Shown here: positions 13,101 to 19,946 of the stretch, piece after piece | How positions within the stretch are numbered: position 1 is the stretch's first letter | Layout of the letters: every line of letters starts with the position of its first letter | Source of the DNA: Xanthomonas sp. XNM01 | GTDB lineage: Bacteria; Pseudomonadota; Gammaproteobacteria; Xanthomonadales; Xanthomonadaceae | DNA: 64,000 bases | Direction: 5' to 3' | NCBI RefSeq assembly: GCF_014851915.1 | Contig: NZ_JACVAP010000006.1 | Location: 124,001-188,000 of the forward strand | Translations under genes and position numbers: made by a program | Notes under the pieces: generated by a model | What the model saw: the letters and a program-made list of their open reading frames with translations, nothing else | What the model was told of the DNA's origin: nothing | The model's database searches: none

Positions 13101-15075
13101 CGTGGCGAGGGTGACGGTGCGCGCGCCTGCCGGTGCGCTGGTGGCCTTCGACGACGTGGTGGACGCGGTGCCCACCGCCGGCGGCGGCAACGTCCGCAAC
13201 GTGCTGGCGAACGACCTGTCCGACGGTGCCGTGCTGGACCCGTCGACGGTGTCGTTCAGCGCCGTGGCGACCGCGGCACTGCGTTTCGACGCGGCCGGCA
13301 ACCTGAGCGTCGTGCCGGCGCTCGCGCCGGGGACGTACAGCACCACCTACGCGATCTGCCTGCGTGCACAGCCGACGGTCTGCGCCACCGCGGCGGTGCG
13401 GGTCACGGTCGTCGCCGAACGGGTCGAGGCGACCGATGACACCTGGATGCTGCCCACCAATGCGAGCCTGATGCTGGACGTGCTCGCCAACGATCGCGAG
13501 AACGGGCTCGCAGCCAGCGCGGACGCGATCACGATCACCATCACCAGCCAGCTGCCTTACGGCACCGCCAGCGTCATGTCCGGTGGAACGGTGTGGGCCG
13601 CGCTCACCACCTGGTTCAGCGGTACCCAGAGTTTCGACTACCGCATCTGCCTGATCACCGATCCGTCCGACTGCGCCACCGCCACCGTCACGCTCATTGT
13701 GCCGGCGAACACGCTGGTGCTGGCCGATGACACGGCCGCGGTCGCAGCGGATGGCGAAACCACGATCGACGTGCTGGCCAACGATGCGGTCCGCGGCGCG
13801 CCACTGGATCCGGACTCGCTGTGGATCGCGATGGAGCCCACCCGCGGCAGCGTCAGCTGCGAGGGAGGGTCATGCATCTACCGCGCGCTGCGTGCGTTCG
13901 GTGGCGCCGACCAGTTCCGTTATGGCATCTGCGATGTCTCCGTGCCCACCCCCGCGTGCGCGGAAGCCACCGTGACGGTGGCTGGAAGCGGCGGCGAGAC
14001 GACCCTGCGCCTGACCAAGGCGGCGGCCACCCGGACCGCGCAGATCGGCGACCTGGTCCGCTACGTGGTGACCATCGACAACGTCGGCGACCTCGATGCG
14101 CGTGGCGTCTCGCTGCTCGACACGCTCCCGCCGGGCTTCGTATTCGTGCGTGGCGGCTTCGAGGTCGGCGATGCGGACAACGCCGCGCGCGCATCGGGCG
14201 TGCAGCCGCTGCGCATCGACGGGATCGACGTGGCCGTCGGCGACACCGCCACCGTCGTCTACTACCTGAGGGTGGGTGCCGGCACCGGCACCGGCGTCCA
14301 CACCAACCGGATCGTGGCCGTCGACGCGCAGGGCGGCAGCATCTCCAACGTCGCCCATGCCGACGTGGAGATCGTCGCCGACCCGCTGCTGGAAGAGAGC
14401 CTGGTCGTCGGCAGCGTGTTCGACGACCGCAACGGCAATGGCGTGCAGGACGCCGGCGAGCGCGGCATTCCGGGTGTCCGCATCGCCGCGGTCGAAGGGC
14501 TGCTGATGGAAACCGATGCATACGGCCGCTACCACCTGCTCGGCATCCCGGGCGGTGGCGACCGCGGTCGCAACTTCATCCTCAAGGTGGACCCGGCGAC
14601 GCTGCCATCGGGTGCGGACTTCACCACGCCCAATCCGCTCGTCCGCCGCATCACTCCGGGCTTGCCGGTGCGGTTCGACTTCGGCGTGCGCCTGCCGGCC
14701 GGCGGCCTCGCCCCGGTGGCCAGTGCGCACATCGCATTGGCGGCAGCGGTGTTCGTCACCGGCGAGGCCGCGATCCCGCCGGCCCATGCGCCGGTCCTGG
14801 ACAAGGCCGCCGAGGCCCTGTCCGCCCGGGGTGGTGGCCGCGTCCGGATCGGTGTCGACCCGGGCGGCATGGAACTGGGTGGGCGTCGCGCCGAGGCCAT
14901 CCGCACGGCACTGGCCGACCGGCTGGCGCCGGCGGTGGCGCTCAACACACGGATCGAGTTGGTGGCGGCCGATGGTGGCACCGTCGCGACTCTGCCGCTG
15001 GCGGCGCAGCCGGTTCCAGCGCCGGGGAAGGCGCCGCCGGTCGGCACCGTGCAGCCCGAAACGGAAGGGGAGTGA
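1192..15075 (+). CDS. giant secreted Ig/cadherin-like repeat protein (about 4,627 aa)
   Basis: The chosen ATG at 1192 has a good Shine-Dalgarno (AGGAAGG, 1180-1186) and opens a Sec signal peptide with cleavage likely after SAPRA (residue 35). An in-frame ATG at 1144 lies before the signal and is less likely. Order of domains: DUF11 (about 70-210); 17 tandem two-module repeats, each with a VLANDxLNG-type motif and an NDN motif (about 210-3390); variant modules (3390-4270); a second DUF11 (LRLTKAAATRTAQIGDLV, about 4270-4400); an SdrD_B-like domain (GSVFDDRNGNGVQDAGE, about 4400-4500); and a degenerate OmpA-like segment near 4510-4600. Each module has a closely spaced cysteine pair. Known families with this architecture are adhesins or surface filaments; adhesion is inferred here. 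The stop is 10 bp before the next gene, indicating co-transcription. Confidence 0.85.
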   Translation: MASARGQTSLHAAAATATRSACLLALLLLPSAPRAQTYPNPLSNTAQVATPAEIGDPIPGNNSATDSNALALQAQLSVSKTILTATPAPATSTVQYRIVVSNIGPSTAVGVGVVDSVPAQLSNVSWVCSASGTGSACGSASDTGNAINTAVDVGVGGSVTLVVSGTAPATTPSTIPANTVTLVLPPGTTDPTLADNTATTTPITVQPRQLTASADVFTSPISSLSGGTTPSVLTNDTLAGSPVVAADLLVALTAAPAGYTIDAAGSISVPAGAPAGAQQVTYQICEAASPTNCSSAVANLIVAPRASEDSFNVNSGALTFTGNLALNDNVPAGSPYSLSGAAVAGLVIAPTGGNFTYTPGGGINAPLTFQYQVCLPAPNATTCSIASAHLVLDANPIVASNDTLSFISAQTGGTTTTGVLANDTFSGGPVPLGGQVTLALVSPPSGFSISLAGDGAITVQAGTPAGVYTLAYRICEAAFPTNCATATARVPVAPDAIDDLFDTPGGGRVLTASVANNDNITPGVEYALTAGGAPANGSVVLDANGVFTYTPNANYTGPDAFTYRVCLPAPDATACDTASVQIVVAANAVDAVDDIFATPIPSTGGSTPDLLANDTLNGQPFPPALATITLISAPTGISLGAGATLNVAPNVSAGAAAFAYQLCQAGSCDTASIRLVIAPDAEPDAFTATGGVTMPGNVATNDNAPAVSVFSALTTPTRGTLVFNADGSFTYTPLAGAVGADAFDYSVCLPAPDNAVCDVGTVTINVSAAPIDAVDDPFRSVPVPPGGVSASVLVNDTLNAVPVTPAQVSFNLINGSPVGYALNAAGEVVVPAGAASGPVTLTYELCEAGTDNCDTATITLLISPDAEDDAFTTVAGRALSSSVAINDNAPAGATFSIVGGTPAGLVFTGNGSFDYTPASGFTGAVPFTYEVCLPTPDNAVCATALATITVNAGSLAAADDDFRSVVINPVYGGTTASVLANDGHNGAVPPAPGDVLLSLIGAPAGFTINANGTISIAGGSVAGEQSFQYQMCEAVLPGNCVSAAVRVLLGPVAVGDILSTPVGQALNGDVAANDTIAPGSFFSVTSTIPPGLAFDPDGTFTYTPPAGTSGQVGFAYQVCLPVPDDAVCAFASVAITVNAGTLLAVDDDFRASVIAPLSGGVTASVLGNDSLNGTSPPLASSVLLALTSAPPGFQLDTDGTIAVPPGSAAGAVTVAYQVCEAALPGNCAVAQAQLVIAPVAVDDALSTPVGQPVAGNLGLNDNAPAGAVYSVVGATPDGLDLGADGSLIYAPPSGTSGAVTFIYQVCLPAPNSTVCTTATATVNVNAGTLLAVSDDFTATPVDPVTGGVTGSVLGNDALNGASPPLPALVQLSLIGAPAGIGIDVDGTIQVAAGSPAGRLDVTYQICEAALPGNCATATATLLVDPLAVTDSFSTLAGATLIGNVASNDNAPPGALFSVTGASPDGLLFNADGTFAYTPPDGTSGAMSFAYQVCLPPPFNALCSDSSATITVQAGAIVANDDDLRATPIDPVTGGTTASVLLNDSLNGVSPPSASSVILSLAAPPPGISVGPGGVINVAPGTTAGAMTLGYTLCEAVLPSNCATATVQLLISPAAVDDLLSTPVGQVLIGTVAGNDNVPPTAQFSLIGPPLTDLAFNADGTFTYTPPIGTSGQVSFDYRVCLPAPDTAACADATVTINVNAGTLAAVADDFSGAPIDPATGGTTASVLGNDTLSGTTPPLPATVLLALVGAPTGYAINTDGTIVVPAGAVAGSVTVTYQVCEAALSSNCDSATATLVVSPQANDDVVATPVGQAVNGNVAFNDNTPVDAVFAVSGAVPAGLQFNPGGSFTYTPPVGTSGPVSFIYQVCLAAPNDAACATASVTINVNAGTLVAGDDDFGASPIDPSVGGTSASVLLNDVLDGVPSPADTLVQLSLVGAPAGVSIAADGTVNVAAGTAAGGIDLTYQICEAALPTNCDTASIRLVIAPSALDDVISTLVGQPVSGTVAVNDNVPSTATFTIPGGAPAGLAFNPNGSFTYAPPPGSSGTVIFTYQVCLATPDSGVCDTASATIDVNAGTVLASDDDFSTTPISALLGGSTASVLGNDSLNGTTPPLAADVQLSLVGAPSGVSISAAGGITVAPGTRAGALTLSYRLCEAALPTNCDTATAVVVIAPSAVDDVLSTPVGQPVTGNVATNDNVPADAVFGVTGTSPDGLVFNADGSFTYTPPAGTSGAVGFTYRVCLPVPNDGVCADAAVGVNVNAGTLLAVADDFSGVPIDPGNGGTTPSVLANDSLNGTTPPLPATVQLSLVGAPTGYAIDPDGTVVVPGGAAAGAVSLTYQACEAALPTNCSTAGIALVVSPVANDDVVSTPVGQPVSGNVSLNDNVPIDAVFSTSGIEPGGLVFNTDGSFTYTPPTGTSGPVAFAYRVCLAAPNDTTCDTASVTINVNAGTLLAVDDDFSASVIDPVTGGVLPSVVLNDTLNGAMPPLPAQLQLSLVGAPAGVAINADGSVNVAAGSAAGRTTLTYQVCEAALPGNCDSADIIMVVAPQANDDAVSTQVGVTLNGNVGANDNVPPGAQFSVSGTGPAGLVLNANGSFSFAPPVGISGPVTFAYQVCLPAPDDGRCATADVTISVNAGTVLAVADDLRVPAIDPATGGVTASVLANDSLDGVTSPLPATVQLSLVTAPAGYSIHTDGTIVVAAGVPAGSTTLTYRICEAALPANCGSAAATLVVSPAAVDDAVSTTAGQQVAGNVGTNDNVPANAVFSVSGATPQGLVLNGDGSFEFTPPAGVSGPVDFIYQVCLPAPDDSVCATASAVINVNAGTLLAVDDDFRASLVDPQVGASLPVSVLANDTLNGTTPPPSAAVILSLVAPPAGVSIDASGIISVAPGTGAGALSITYQTCEAALPTNCDTATIRLLVSPVAVVDIVSVPSGQVLNGNVAGNDNVPPDAVFSATGPALAGLALENDGTFVYTPPVGTSGTVGFTYQVCLPAPETTICSTASVTINVNAGTLIANDDTFATTPIDPATGGSTASVLVNDSLNGVAPPPAGTLQLTLVGAVPAGVGIGATGEISAVAGTAAGSYLVVYQACEVALPTNCDTADVRLLIAPLAVDDVVTGQLGQPTVGNVGDNDNVPIDAVFSVRGATPQGLTFNANGTFLYAPPVGTTGPVTFDYQACLPVPSNDVCGLAGVTINLVAGTVDAVDDDFRNAPIDPVTGGSIVTSVLANDSVLGAAPPLPASVQLSLVGAPAGVDIDGTGIISVAPGTMAGALTLTYRLCEAAVPTNCDTASVALLVLPVAVADTVSTPAGQAVTGNVSTNDNVPGGSVFTISGTTPPGLTFNTDGSFSYAPPSGTSGPVSFVYQVCLPMPDSGVCATAAVTITVGAAINVIEAFDDDFSATPINPTTGGTTTGSVLDNDRFNATTPPPTNAVIPSLSSPPAGITIQPNGTLAVAPGTASGQYTLGYRICDAAQPGNCATAQVTLRIQSPAATLLAFDDVASVPAASGGSNVVNVLENDTYGGLTLDPALVVFTPVPTPALSFGSDGALNVAAGLPAGTYTTTYAICLVSDPSVCATATVSVTLVATAGVLSANADTLPSVPGTGGSNLLNVLANDTYNGAPLDPAQVVFTPVPTAQLSFDAAGNLSVAAGVAPGTYTTSYAICLVADGSVCSTGTVSVTVVAANVVQAVDDDFGALAINPAVGGATPSVLENDRFNGAVPPAGSVVLNLVGPPPGFSLAASGAILVSAGTAPGLYPLTYRLCERAAPANCVQAVATVRVQAPAGSLAAFDDVVASVPVTGAGNVRNVLANDTLDGAALDRSAVVFTPVTTSALGFDTAGNLSVAPGLAAGVYTTTYRICLVAQPAVCATATVRVTVVAATTLQAIDDDFGAVLINPTTGGATPSVFGNDLYNGVSPLPAGNVTASLVSGPPGVSLTATGAILVPAGLAPGDYRVTYRICERSVPANCSQAVARVTVRAPAGALVAFDDVVDAVPTAGGGNVRNVLANDLSDGAVLDPSTVSFSAVATAALRFDAAGNLSVVPALAPGTYSTTYAICLRAQPTVCATAAVRVTVVAERVEATDDTWMLPTNASLMLDVLANDRENGLAASADAITITITSQLPYGTASVMSGGTVWAALTTWFSGTQSFDYRICLITDPSDCATATVTLIVPANTLVLADDTAAVAADGETTIDVLANDAVRGAPLDPDSLWIAMEPTRGSVSCEGGSCIYRALRAFGGADQFRYGICDVSVPTPACAEATVTVAGSGGETTLRLTKAAATRTAQIGDLVRYVVTIDNVGDLDARGVSLLDTLPPGFVFVRGGFEVGDADNAARASGVQPLRIDGIDVAVGDTATVVYYLRVGAGTGTGVHTNRIVAVDAQGGSISNVAHADVEIVADPLLEESLVVGSVFDDRNGNGVQDAGERGIPGVRIAAVEGLLMETDAYGRYHLLGIPGGGDRGRNFILKVDPATLPSGADFTTPNPLVRRITPGLPVRFDFGVRLPAGGLAPVASAHIALAAAVFVTGEAAIPPAHAPVLDKAAEALSARGGGRVRIGVDPGGMELGGRRAEAIRTALADRLAPAVALNTRIELVAADGGTVATLPLAAQPVPAPGKAPPVGTVQPETEGE
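1820..11350 (+). repeat. 17 tandem two-module repeats inside the giant protein
   Basis: The coding DNA repeats with a period of about 560 bp (187 codons). Each unit has an A module (VLANDxLNG, then YQICEAALPTNC) and a B module (NDN, then FTYTPP and YQVCLPAPDxxVC). I counted 17 NDN-type motifs, one of which reads NDT. Units in the middle are the most alike; outer units diverge, as expected for unequal-crossover expansion from the centre. Nucleotide similarity between units is high enough that copy number may vary between strains and that short-read assembly could collapse it. Confidence 0.85.
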
Positions 15076-15085
15076 GGACGTGCGC

Positions 15086-18000
15086 ATGATCCGGCTCCGC
15101 ATCCTCGCATTGGCACTGGTGACGCTCGTTCCCGTCGCGTCCGCGCAGACCGCGGCCCCGGCGCCGGTCCGCTGCGGTCCGGAGCGTTGTGACAGCCAGG
15201 ACGGCACGCTGCTCACCCTCCACGGAACGCCGGCGGCCGGCACAGCCCCGGCCACGCCGGACCCCGGCGGAGCGGCAGGTGGATTCATGGCCGAGCTGCC
15301 CGGCGGTGGCGTGGTCTGGGCGACCGAAGACCCGAGCATGGTGCCGCCCAGCCTGAGCGTGCAGTCCGGCTCGACCGTGGCGTTCGAGGATGGTCGCCTG
15401 CTGCGGCCGCTGCGCTTCCACAGCTACAACAACTACGCGTCCTTCATCGAGCGCATCGAGGTCACGCTGTACCGCGGCAGCGACATCGACCTGGTCAGTC
15501 CGCTGGCCCGGATCGCGCTGCCGGCCGATTACGTGGCCGAAGGTGAGTGGGACGGGCAACTGCCCGTCGGCGTCAGCGCGCGGGTCGGCGACGAGCTGCT
15601 CTACGTCGCGCGCGCCTATGGCGCGGGCGGCGCCTTCGACGAGACCCAGGTCCAGCGTATCCAGCTGGTGACCCCTGCCGATTTCGAGCGCGGCCTGCAG
15701 TTCACGCGCGACAGCGTGCAGCGCACGCTGGGGCAGGCACTCGGCGGCGAGGACGCGCAGGCGCTGCAGGTCAGTTCCGGTATCTACGGGCAGAGCATGC
15801 TGCGCCTGCAGAACATCCCGATCCACGGCTCGCGGGTGCGCCTGCATGGACGCAACCTGGAGCCCGACAGCCGGGTCACGATCAACGGGCAGAACTTCCC
15901 GGTGGACCTGGAGCAGAAGTTCGCGGCCGAGTTCATCGAGCCGGTCGGACGCCACCGCTACGACGTGCGGGTCGAGTCGCGCGACGCGCCTGCGGAGCAG
16001 CGCCAGCTGGATGTGGAGGTCACCGGGCGCTACATGTTCCTGGTCGGCATCGCCGATCTCACCCTGTCCAGAAACAGCGCCAGCGGCAACCTGCAGCCGC
16101 TGGCCGCCGATGGCGGCGACGACGACGGCTTCCTGGGCGAGGGCCGGCTGGCGTTCTACATGAAGGGCAAGATGCGCGGAAAGTATCTGGTCACCGCGCA
16201 GGCCGACACCCAGGACCGCGAACTGCGGCACCTGTTCCGTGATTTCACCGAGGCCGACGCGCGCGACATCTTCCGTCGCCTCGATCCCGACCTGTACTAC
16301 CCGGTGTACGGCGACGACGCGGTCACCTGGCGCGACGTGGATACCCAGGGCCGTCTGTACCTGCGGGTGGACTGGGATCGCAGCCAGGCGTTGTGGGGCA
16401 ACTTCGCCACCGGCATCACCGGCACCGAGTACGGCCAGTACGCGCGCTCGCTGTACGGCGGCGCGCTGAGCTGGCGTTCGATGGCGACCACGCCGCTGGG
16501 CGAGGCGCGCTCGCAGCTGAAGGCGTTCGGCTCCGAGGCGCAGTCGGCCCCGGGCCACAGCGAGTTCCTCGGTACCGGCGGCAGCCTGTACTACCTGCGC
16601 CATACCGATCTGCTGCCGGGTTCGGAGCAGGTCGTGCTGGAGGTGCGCGACCGCACCACCGGCCGCGCCGAAACGCGTGTGACCCTGAGCGAGGGCGTCG
16701 ATTACGAGATCGACGACATGCAGGGCCGGCTGATCCTGACCCGCCCGCTGGCGCAGATCACCCGCGAGAACGTGCGCAGCCTGACCCGCGACCGCCCGCT
16801 CGATGGTTACGACCAGCTGCTGCTCGTCGATTACGAGTACGTGCCGTCGGGCTTCGGTGCCGACGACGTGACCGCCGGTGTGCGCGGCAGGCAATGGCTG
16901 GGCGACCACGTCGCGGTCGGCGGCACCTGGGTGGAGGAGAACCGCAGCGGCGAGAACTACAGCCTCAAGGGCGCCGACCTCACCCTGCAGGCCGGGCGCG
17001 GCACCTGGGTCCGGCTGGAGCAGACCCGGACCGAGGCCACTGCCGCCCCGATCTTCTTCTCCGACAACGGCGGCCTCAGCTTCGTCCAGCGCAACCCGGA
17101 CACGGCCCGGCGTTCCGGCACCGCGTCCGCGGTGGAGGCACGGGCGAACCTGCGCGAACTGGGCTGGACCGCGCAGGACTGGAGCGTGGGCGCGTGGTGG
17201 CGCGACGTCGATGCCGGCTTCTCGGTCGCGCGCCAGGACCTGGGGCGGGCGGTCGAGGAGTACGGCGCCGAGTTCCTGGGCTACTTCACCGACACCCTGA
17301 GCCTGTATGGACGTCACAGCCGTACCGAGCAGGGCGACCTGGCGCTCGAGCAGAGCCAGCTGACCGGCGACTGGCGCATCGGCGAGAACGCGCAGTGGGG
17401 GGCGGAACTGCGCCGGGTACGCGAGGAACAGGCCACGCAGACGGTCGAGGCCCTGCTGGCCGCGCTCAGCTACCGGCATCGGCTCGGCGACCACTGGGAG
17501 CTGCACGGCACCGGCCAGGTGACGCTGGACGACGACCGCGGCGCCTATCCGGACAACGACCTGCTGACCGTGGGCGCCCGCTACCTGTTCGGCGACCGCT
17601 CCAGCGTCGGGGCCGAGGTCAGCACCGGCAGCCGCGGCGAGGGCGCGCGGCTCGAGGGCGAGTACCGGATGGCGCCGGACCACACCGTCTACGGCAGCTA
17701 CAGCTACAGCACCGACCGCAGCAGCACCGACCCCTTGTTCGACACCGGGCTGCAGTCGGGCTGGACGCTCGGCCAGCGCTGGCGCCTGAGCAACCGGGTC
17801 AACGTCTACAACGAGAGCCAGTATCTGAAGAACACCCGCGACGCCGGCGCCGGCCTGGTCCACACCTTCGGCATGGATTTCTACCCGGCGCAGGGATGGA
17901 ACCTGGGCTTCACCGTGATGGATGGCGACCTGGACGCCAGCACCGGCCCGGTCGACCGGCGCGCCTACAGCGTCAGCGGCGGGCGCACCGATGCGGTGGC

Positions 18001-18673
18001 GCAGTGGAACAGCAAGCTGGAGTACCGGCGCGACCGTGGTGCCGAGGACCGCGAGCAGTGGGTCAGCACCAACCGCCTGCTGTACCGGGTCAACGAGGAC
18101 TGGCGGATCGCGCTGCGCGCCAACTATGCCGATACCGACGACCGGCGCAGCCCGCTGGCCGACGCGAAGCTGATCGAGTCCAACCTCGGGTTCGCGTGGC
18201 GTCCGCACGACGACACCCGCTGGGCCGCGTTCGGCAAGGTCACCTACCTGCACGACGTCGCCTCGGCAGGCCAGGTCGGCGGCAACGTCTACGACCAGCG
18301 CTCGCGGGTGCTGTCGCTGGAGGGCATCCGCCAGCTGGGCGTGAACTGGGAGCTGGCGGGCAAGCTGGCCTCGCGCTGGGGCGATTACCGCACCGGCCGC
18401 GGCGAAGGCGCCTGGCTGGACAGCCGCGCCGACTTCGCCGCCGTCCAGTTGCGCTACCGGCTGGGCTGGCAGTGGGAGGCGCTGGGCGAGTACCGCTGGC
18501 TGAAGGTGCGCGATGGTGGCGACCGCCAGGGCTGGCTGCTGGGCGTGGACCGCCGCATCGGCGAGAACTTCAAGATCGGCGCCGGCTACAACTTCACCGA
18601 CTTCAGCGACAACCTGACCCAGCTGCGCTACGAGCACCACGGCGTCTTCCTCAACCTGGCCGGCTACTACTGA
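15086..18673 (+). CDS. predicted outer-membrane beta-barrel protein (1,195 aa), partner of the giant repeat protein
   Basis: The ATG at 15086 starts a clear signal peptide (MIRLRILALALVTLVPVASA, then QTAAP). A GTG at 15080 is a possible alternative. After a soluble N-terminal region of about 330 residues, the remainder is a long series of alternating polar/aromatic strands with Tyr/Trp girdles and Arg-Asp turns (for example YGSYSYSTDRSS, FKIGAGYNFTDFSDN). It ends in tyrosine-tyrosine, an aromatic terminus typical of BAM substrates. No TonB box or plug domain was recognised, so I do not call it a TonB-dependent receptor. It begins 10 bp after the giant gene, so it probably forms one operon with it and may anchor or export it. 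That role is inference; the barrel prediction comes from residue pattern only. Confidence 0.7.
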   Translation: MIRLRILALALVTLVPVASAQTAAPAPVRCGPERCDSQDGTLLTLHGTPAAGTAPATPDPGGAAGGFMAELPGGGVVWATEDPSMVPPSLSVQSGSTVAFEDGRLLRPLRFHSYNNYASFIERIEVTLYRGSDIDLVSPLARIALPADYVAEGEWDGQLPVGVSARVGDELLYVARAYGAGGAFDETQVQRIQLVTPADFERGLQFTRDSVQRTLGQALGGEDAQALQVSSGIYGQSMLRLQNIPIHGSRVRLHGRNLEPDSRVTINGQNFPVDLEQKFAAEFIEPVGRHRYDVRVESRDAPAEQRQLDVEVTGRYMFLVGIADLTLSRNSASGNLQPLAADGGDDDGFLGEGRLAFYMKGKMRGKYLVTAQADTQDRELRHLFRDFTEADARDIFRRLDPDLYYPVYGDDAVTWRDVDTQGRLYLRVDWDRSQALWGNFATGITGTEYGQYARSLYGGALSWRSMATTPLGEARSQLKAFGSEAQSAPGHSEFLGTGGSLYYLRHTDLLPGSEQVVLEVRDRTTGRAETRVTLSEGVDYEIDDMQGRLILTRPLAQITRENVRSLTRDRPLDGYDQLLLVDYEYVPSGFGADDVTAGVRGRQWLGDHVAVGGTWVEENRSGENYSLKGADLTLQAGRGTWVRLEQTRTEATAAPIFFSDNGGLSFVQRNPDTARRSGTASAVEARANLRELGWTAQDWSVGAWWRDVDAGFSVARQDLGRAVEEYGAEFLGYFTDTLSLYGRHSRTEQGDLALEQSQLTGDWRIGENAQWGAELRRVREEQATQTVEALLAALSYRHRLGDHWELHGTGQVTLDDDRGAYPDNDLLTVGARYLFGDRSSVGAEVSTGSRGEGARLEGEYRMAPDHTVYGSYSYSTDRSSTDPLFDTGLQSGWTLGQRWRLSNRVNVYNESQYLKNTRDAGAGLVHTFGMDFYPAQGWNLGFTVMDGDLDASTGPVDRRAYSVSGGRTDAVAQWNSKLEYRRDRGAEDREQWVSTNRLLYRVNEDWRIALRANYADTDDRRSPLADAKLIESNLGFAWRPHDDTRWAAFGKVTYLHDVASAGQVGGNVYDQRSRVLSLEGIRQLGVNWELAGKLASRWGDYRTGRGEGAWLDSRADFAAVQLRYRLGWQWEALGEYRWLKVRDGGDRQGWLLGVDRRIGENFKIGAGYNFTDFSDNLTQLRYEHHGVFLNLAGYY

Positions 18674-18890
18674 GGCGGATACCCGGACGGACGACCGCTC
18701 GTTCAGCCGGCGGACGAGGTCCGGCCCGCCGGTCCCTGGCTCACGTCCGCCACGGAACTCCCGCTGCCGGACGCAAGTCGTTGATCCGGAAGGAGGGGAC
18801 GTCGGCGGCATTGCGTTCACGCCGAGCCGCGGATCATGGCCGGTCTGCCGCGTGCCGGGGACAGTGCAATCGTCCTGTCACTGGAACACT

Positions 18891-18919
18891 GGAACTTTTC
18901 CGGACCCCGCCAGTCCAAA
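18891..18919 (+). promoter_or_regulatory. sigma-E-like promoter of rpoH
   Basis: GGAACTT at 18891-18897 is the consensus -35 element of sigma-E-type ECF promoters. TCCAAA at 18914-18919, 16 bp downstream, resembles the matching -10 element. It lies immediately upstream of rpoH, which has a sigma-E promoter in Escherichia coli, so the call has family support. Predicted transcription would start about 10-20 nt before the rpoH start codon, giving a very short leader. A second partial -35-like GGAAC lies at 18883. Confidence 0.55.
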
Positions 18920-18934
18920 AGCCGGACTGCTAAG

Positions 18935-19819
<885 letters not shown>

Positions 19820-19843
19820 TCCGGTTCCACCGCCGATCGTCTC

Positions 19844-19872
19844 GAAGGCCCCGTTCGGGGCCTTCGTGCTTT
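19844..19872 (+). terminator. hairpin terminator after rpoH
   Basis: GAAGGCCCC (19844-19852) pairs perfectly with GGGGCCTTC (19857-19865) around a GTTC loop. The tail, GTGCTTTCC, is only weakly T-rich, as in other terminators of this window. It lies 24 bp after the rpoH stop. Confidence 0.7.
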
Positions 19873-19946
19873 CCGGCGATTGCGCGGATGCACGTGTTGG
19901 CGGACCATGCGCCGGCCCTGAACAGGGGGGCACTCTGGAGTACACG

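Noticed and set aside
15086-18673. TonB-dependent receptor identity for the beta-barrel protein
   Set aside because: No TonB box or plug-domain motif was found near the N-terminus, although the barrel pattern is similar.
18836-18934. 33-codon N-terminal extension of RpoH from ATG 18836
   Set aside because: It would contain the sigma-E-like promoter and lacks family resemblance; ATG 18935 or 18944 fits known RpoH proteins.
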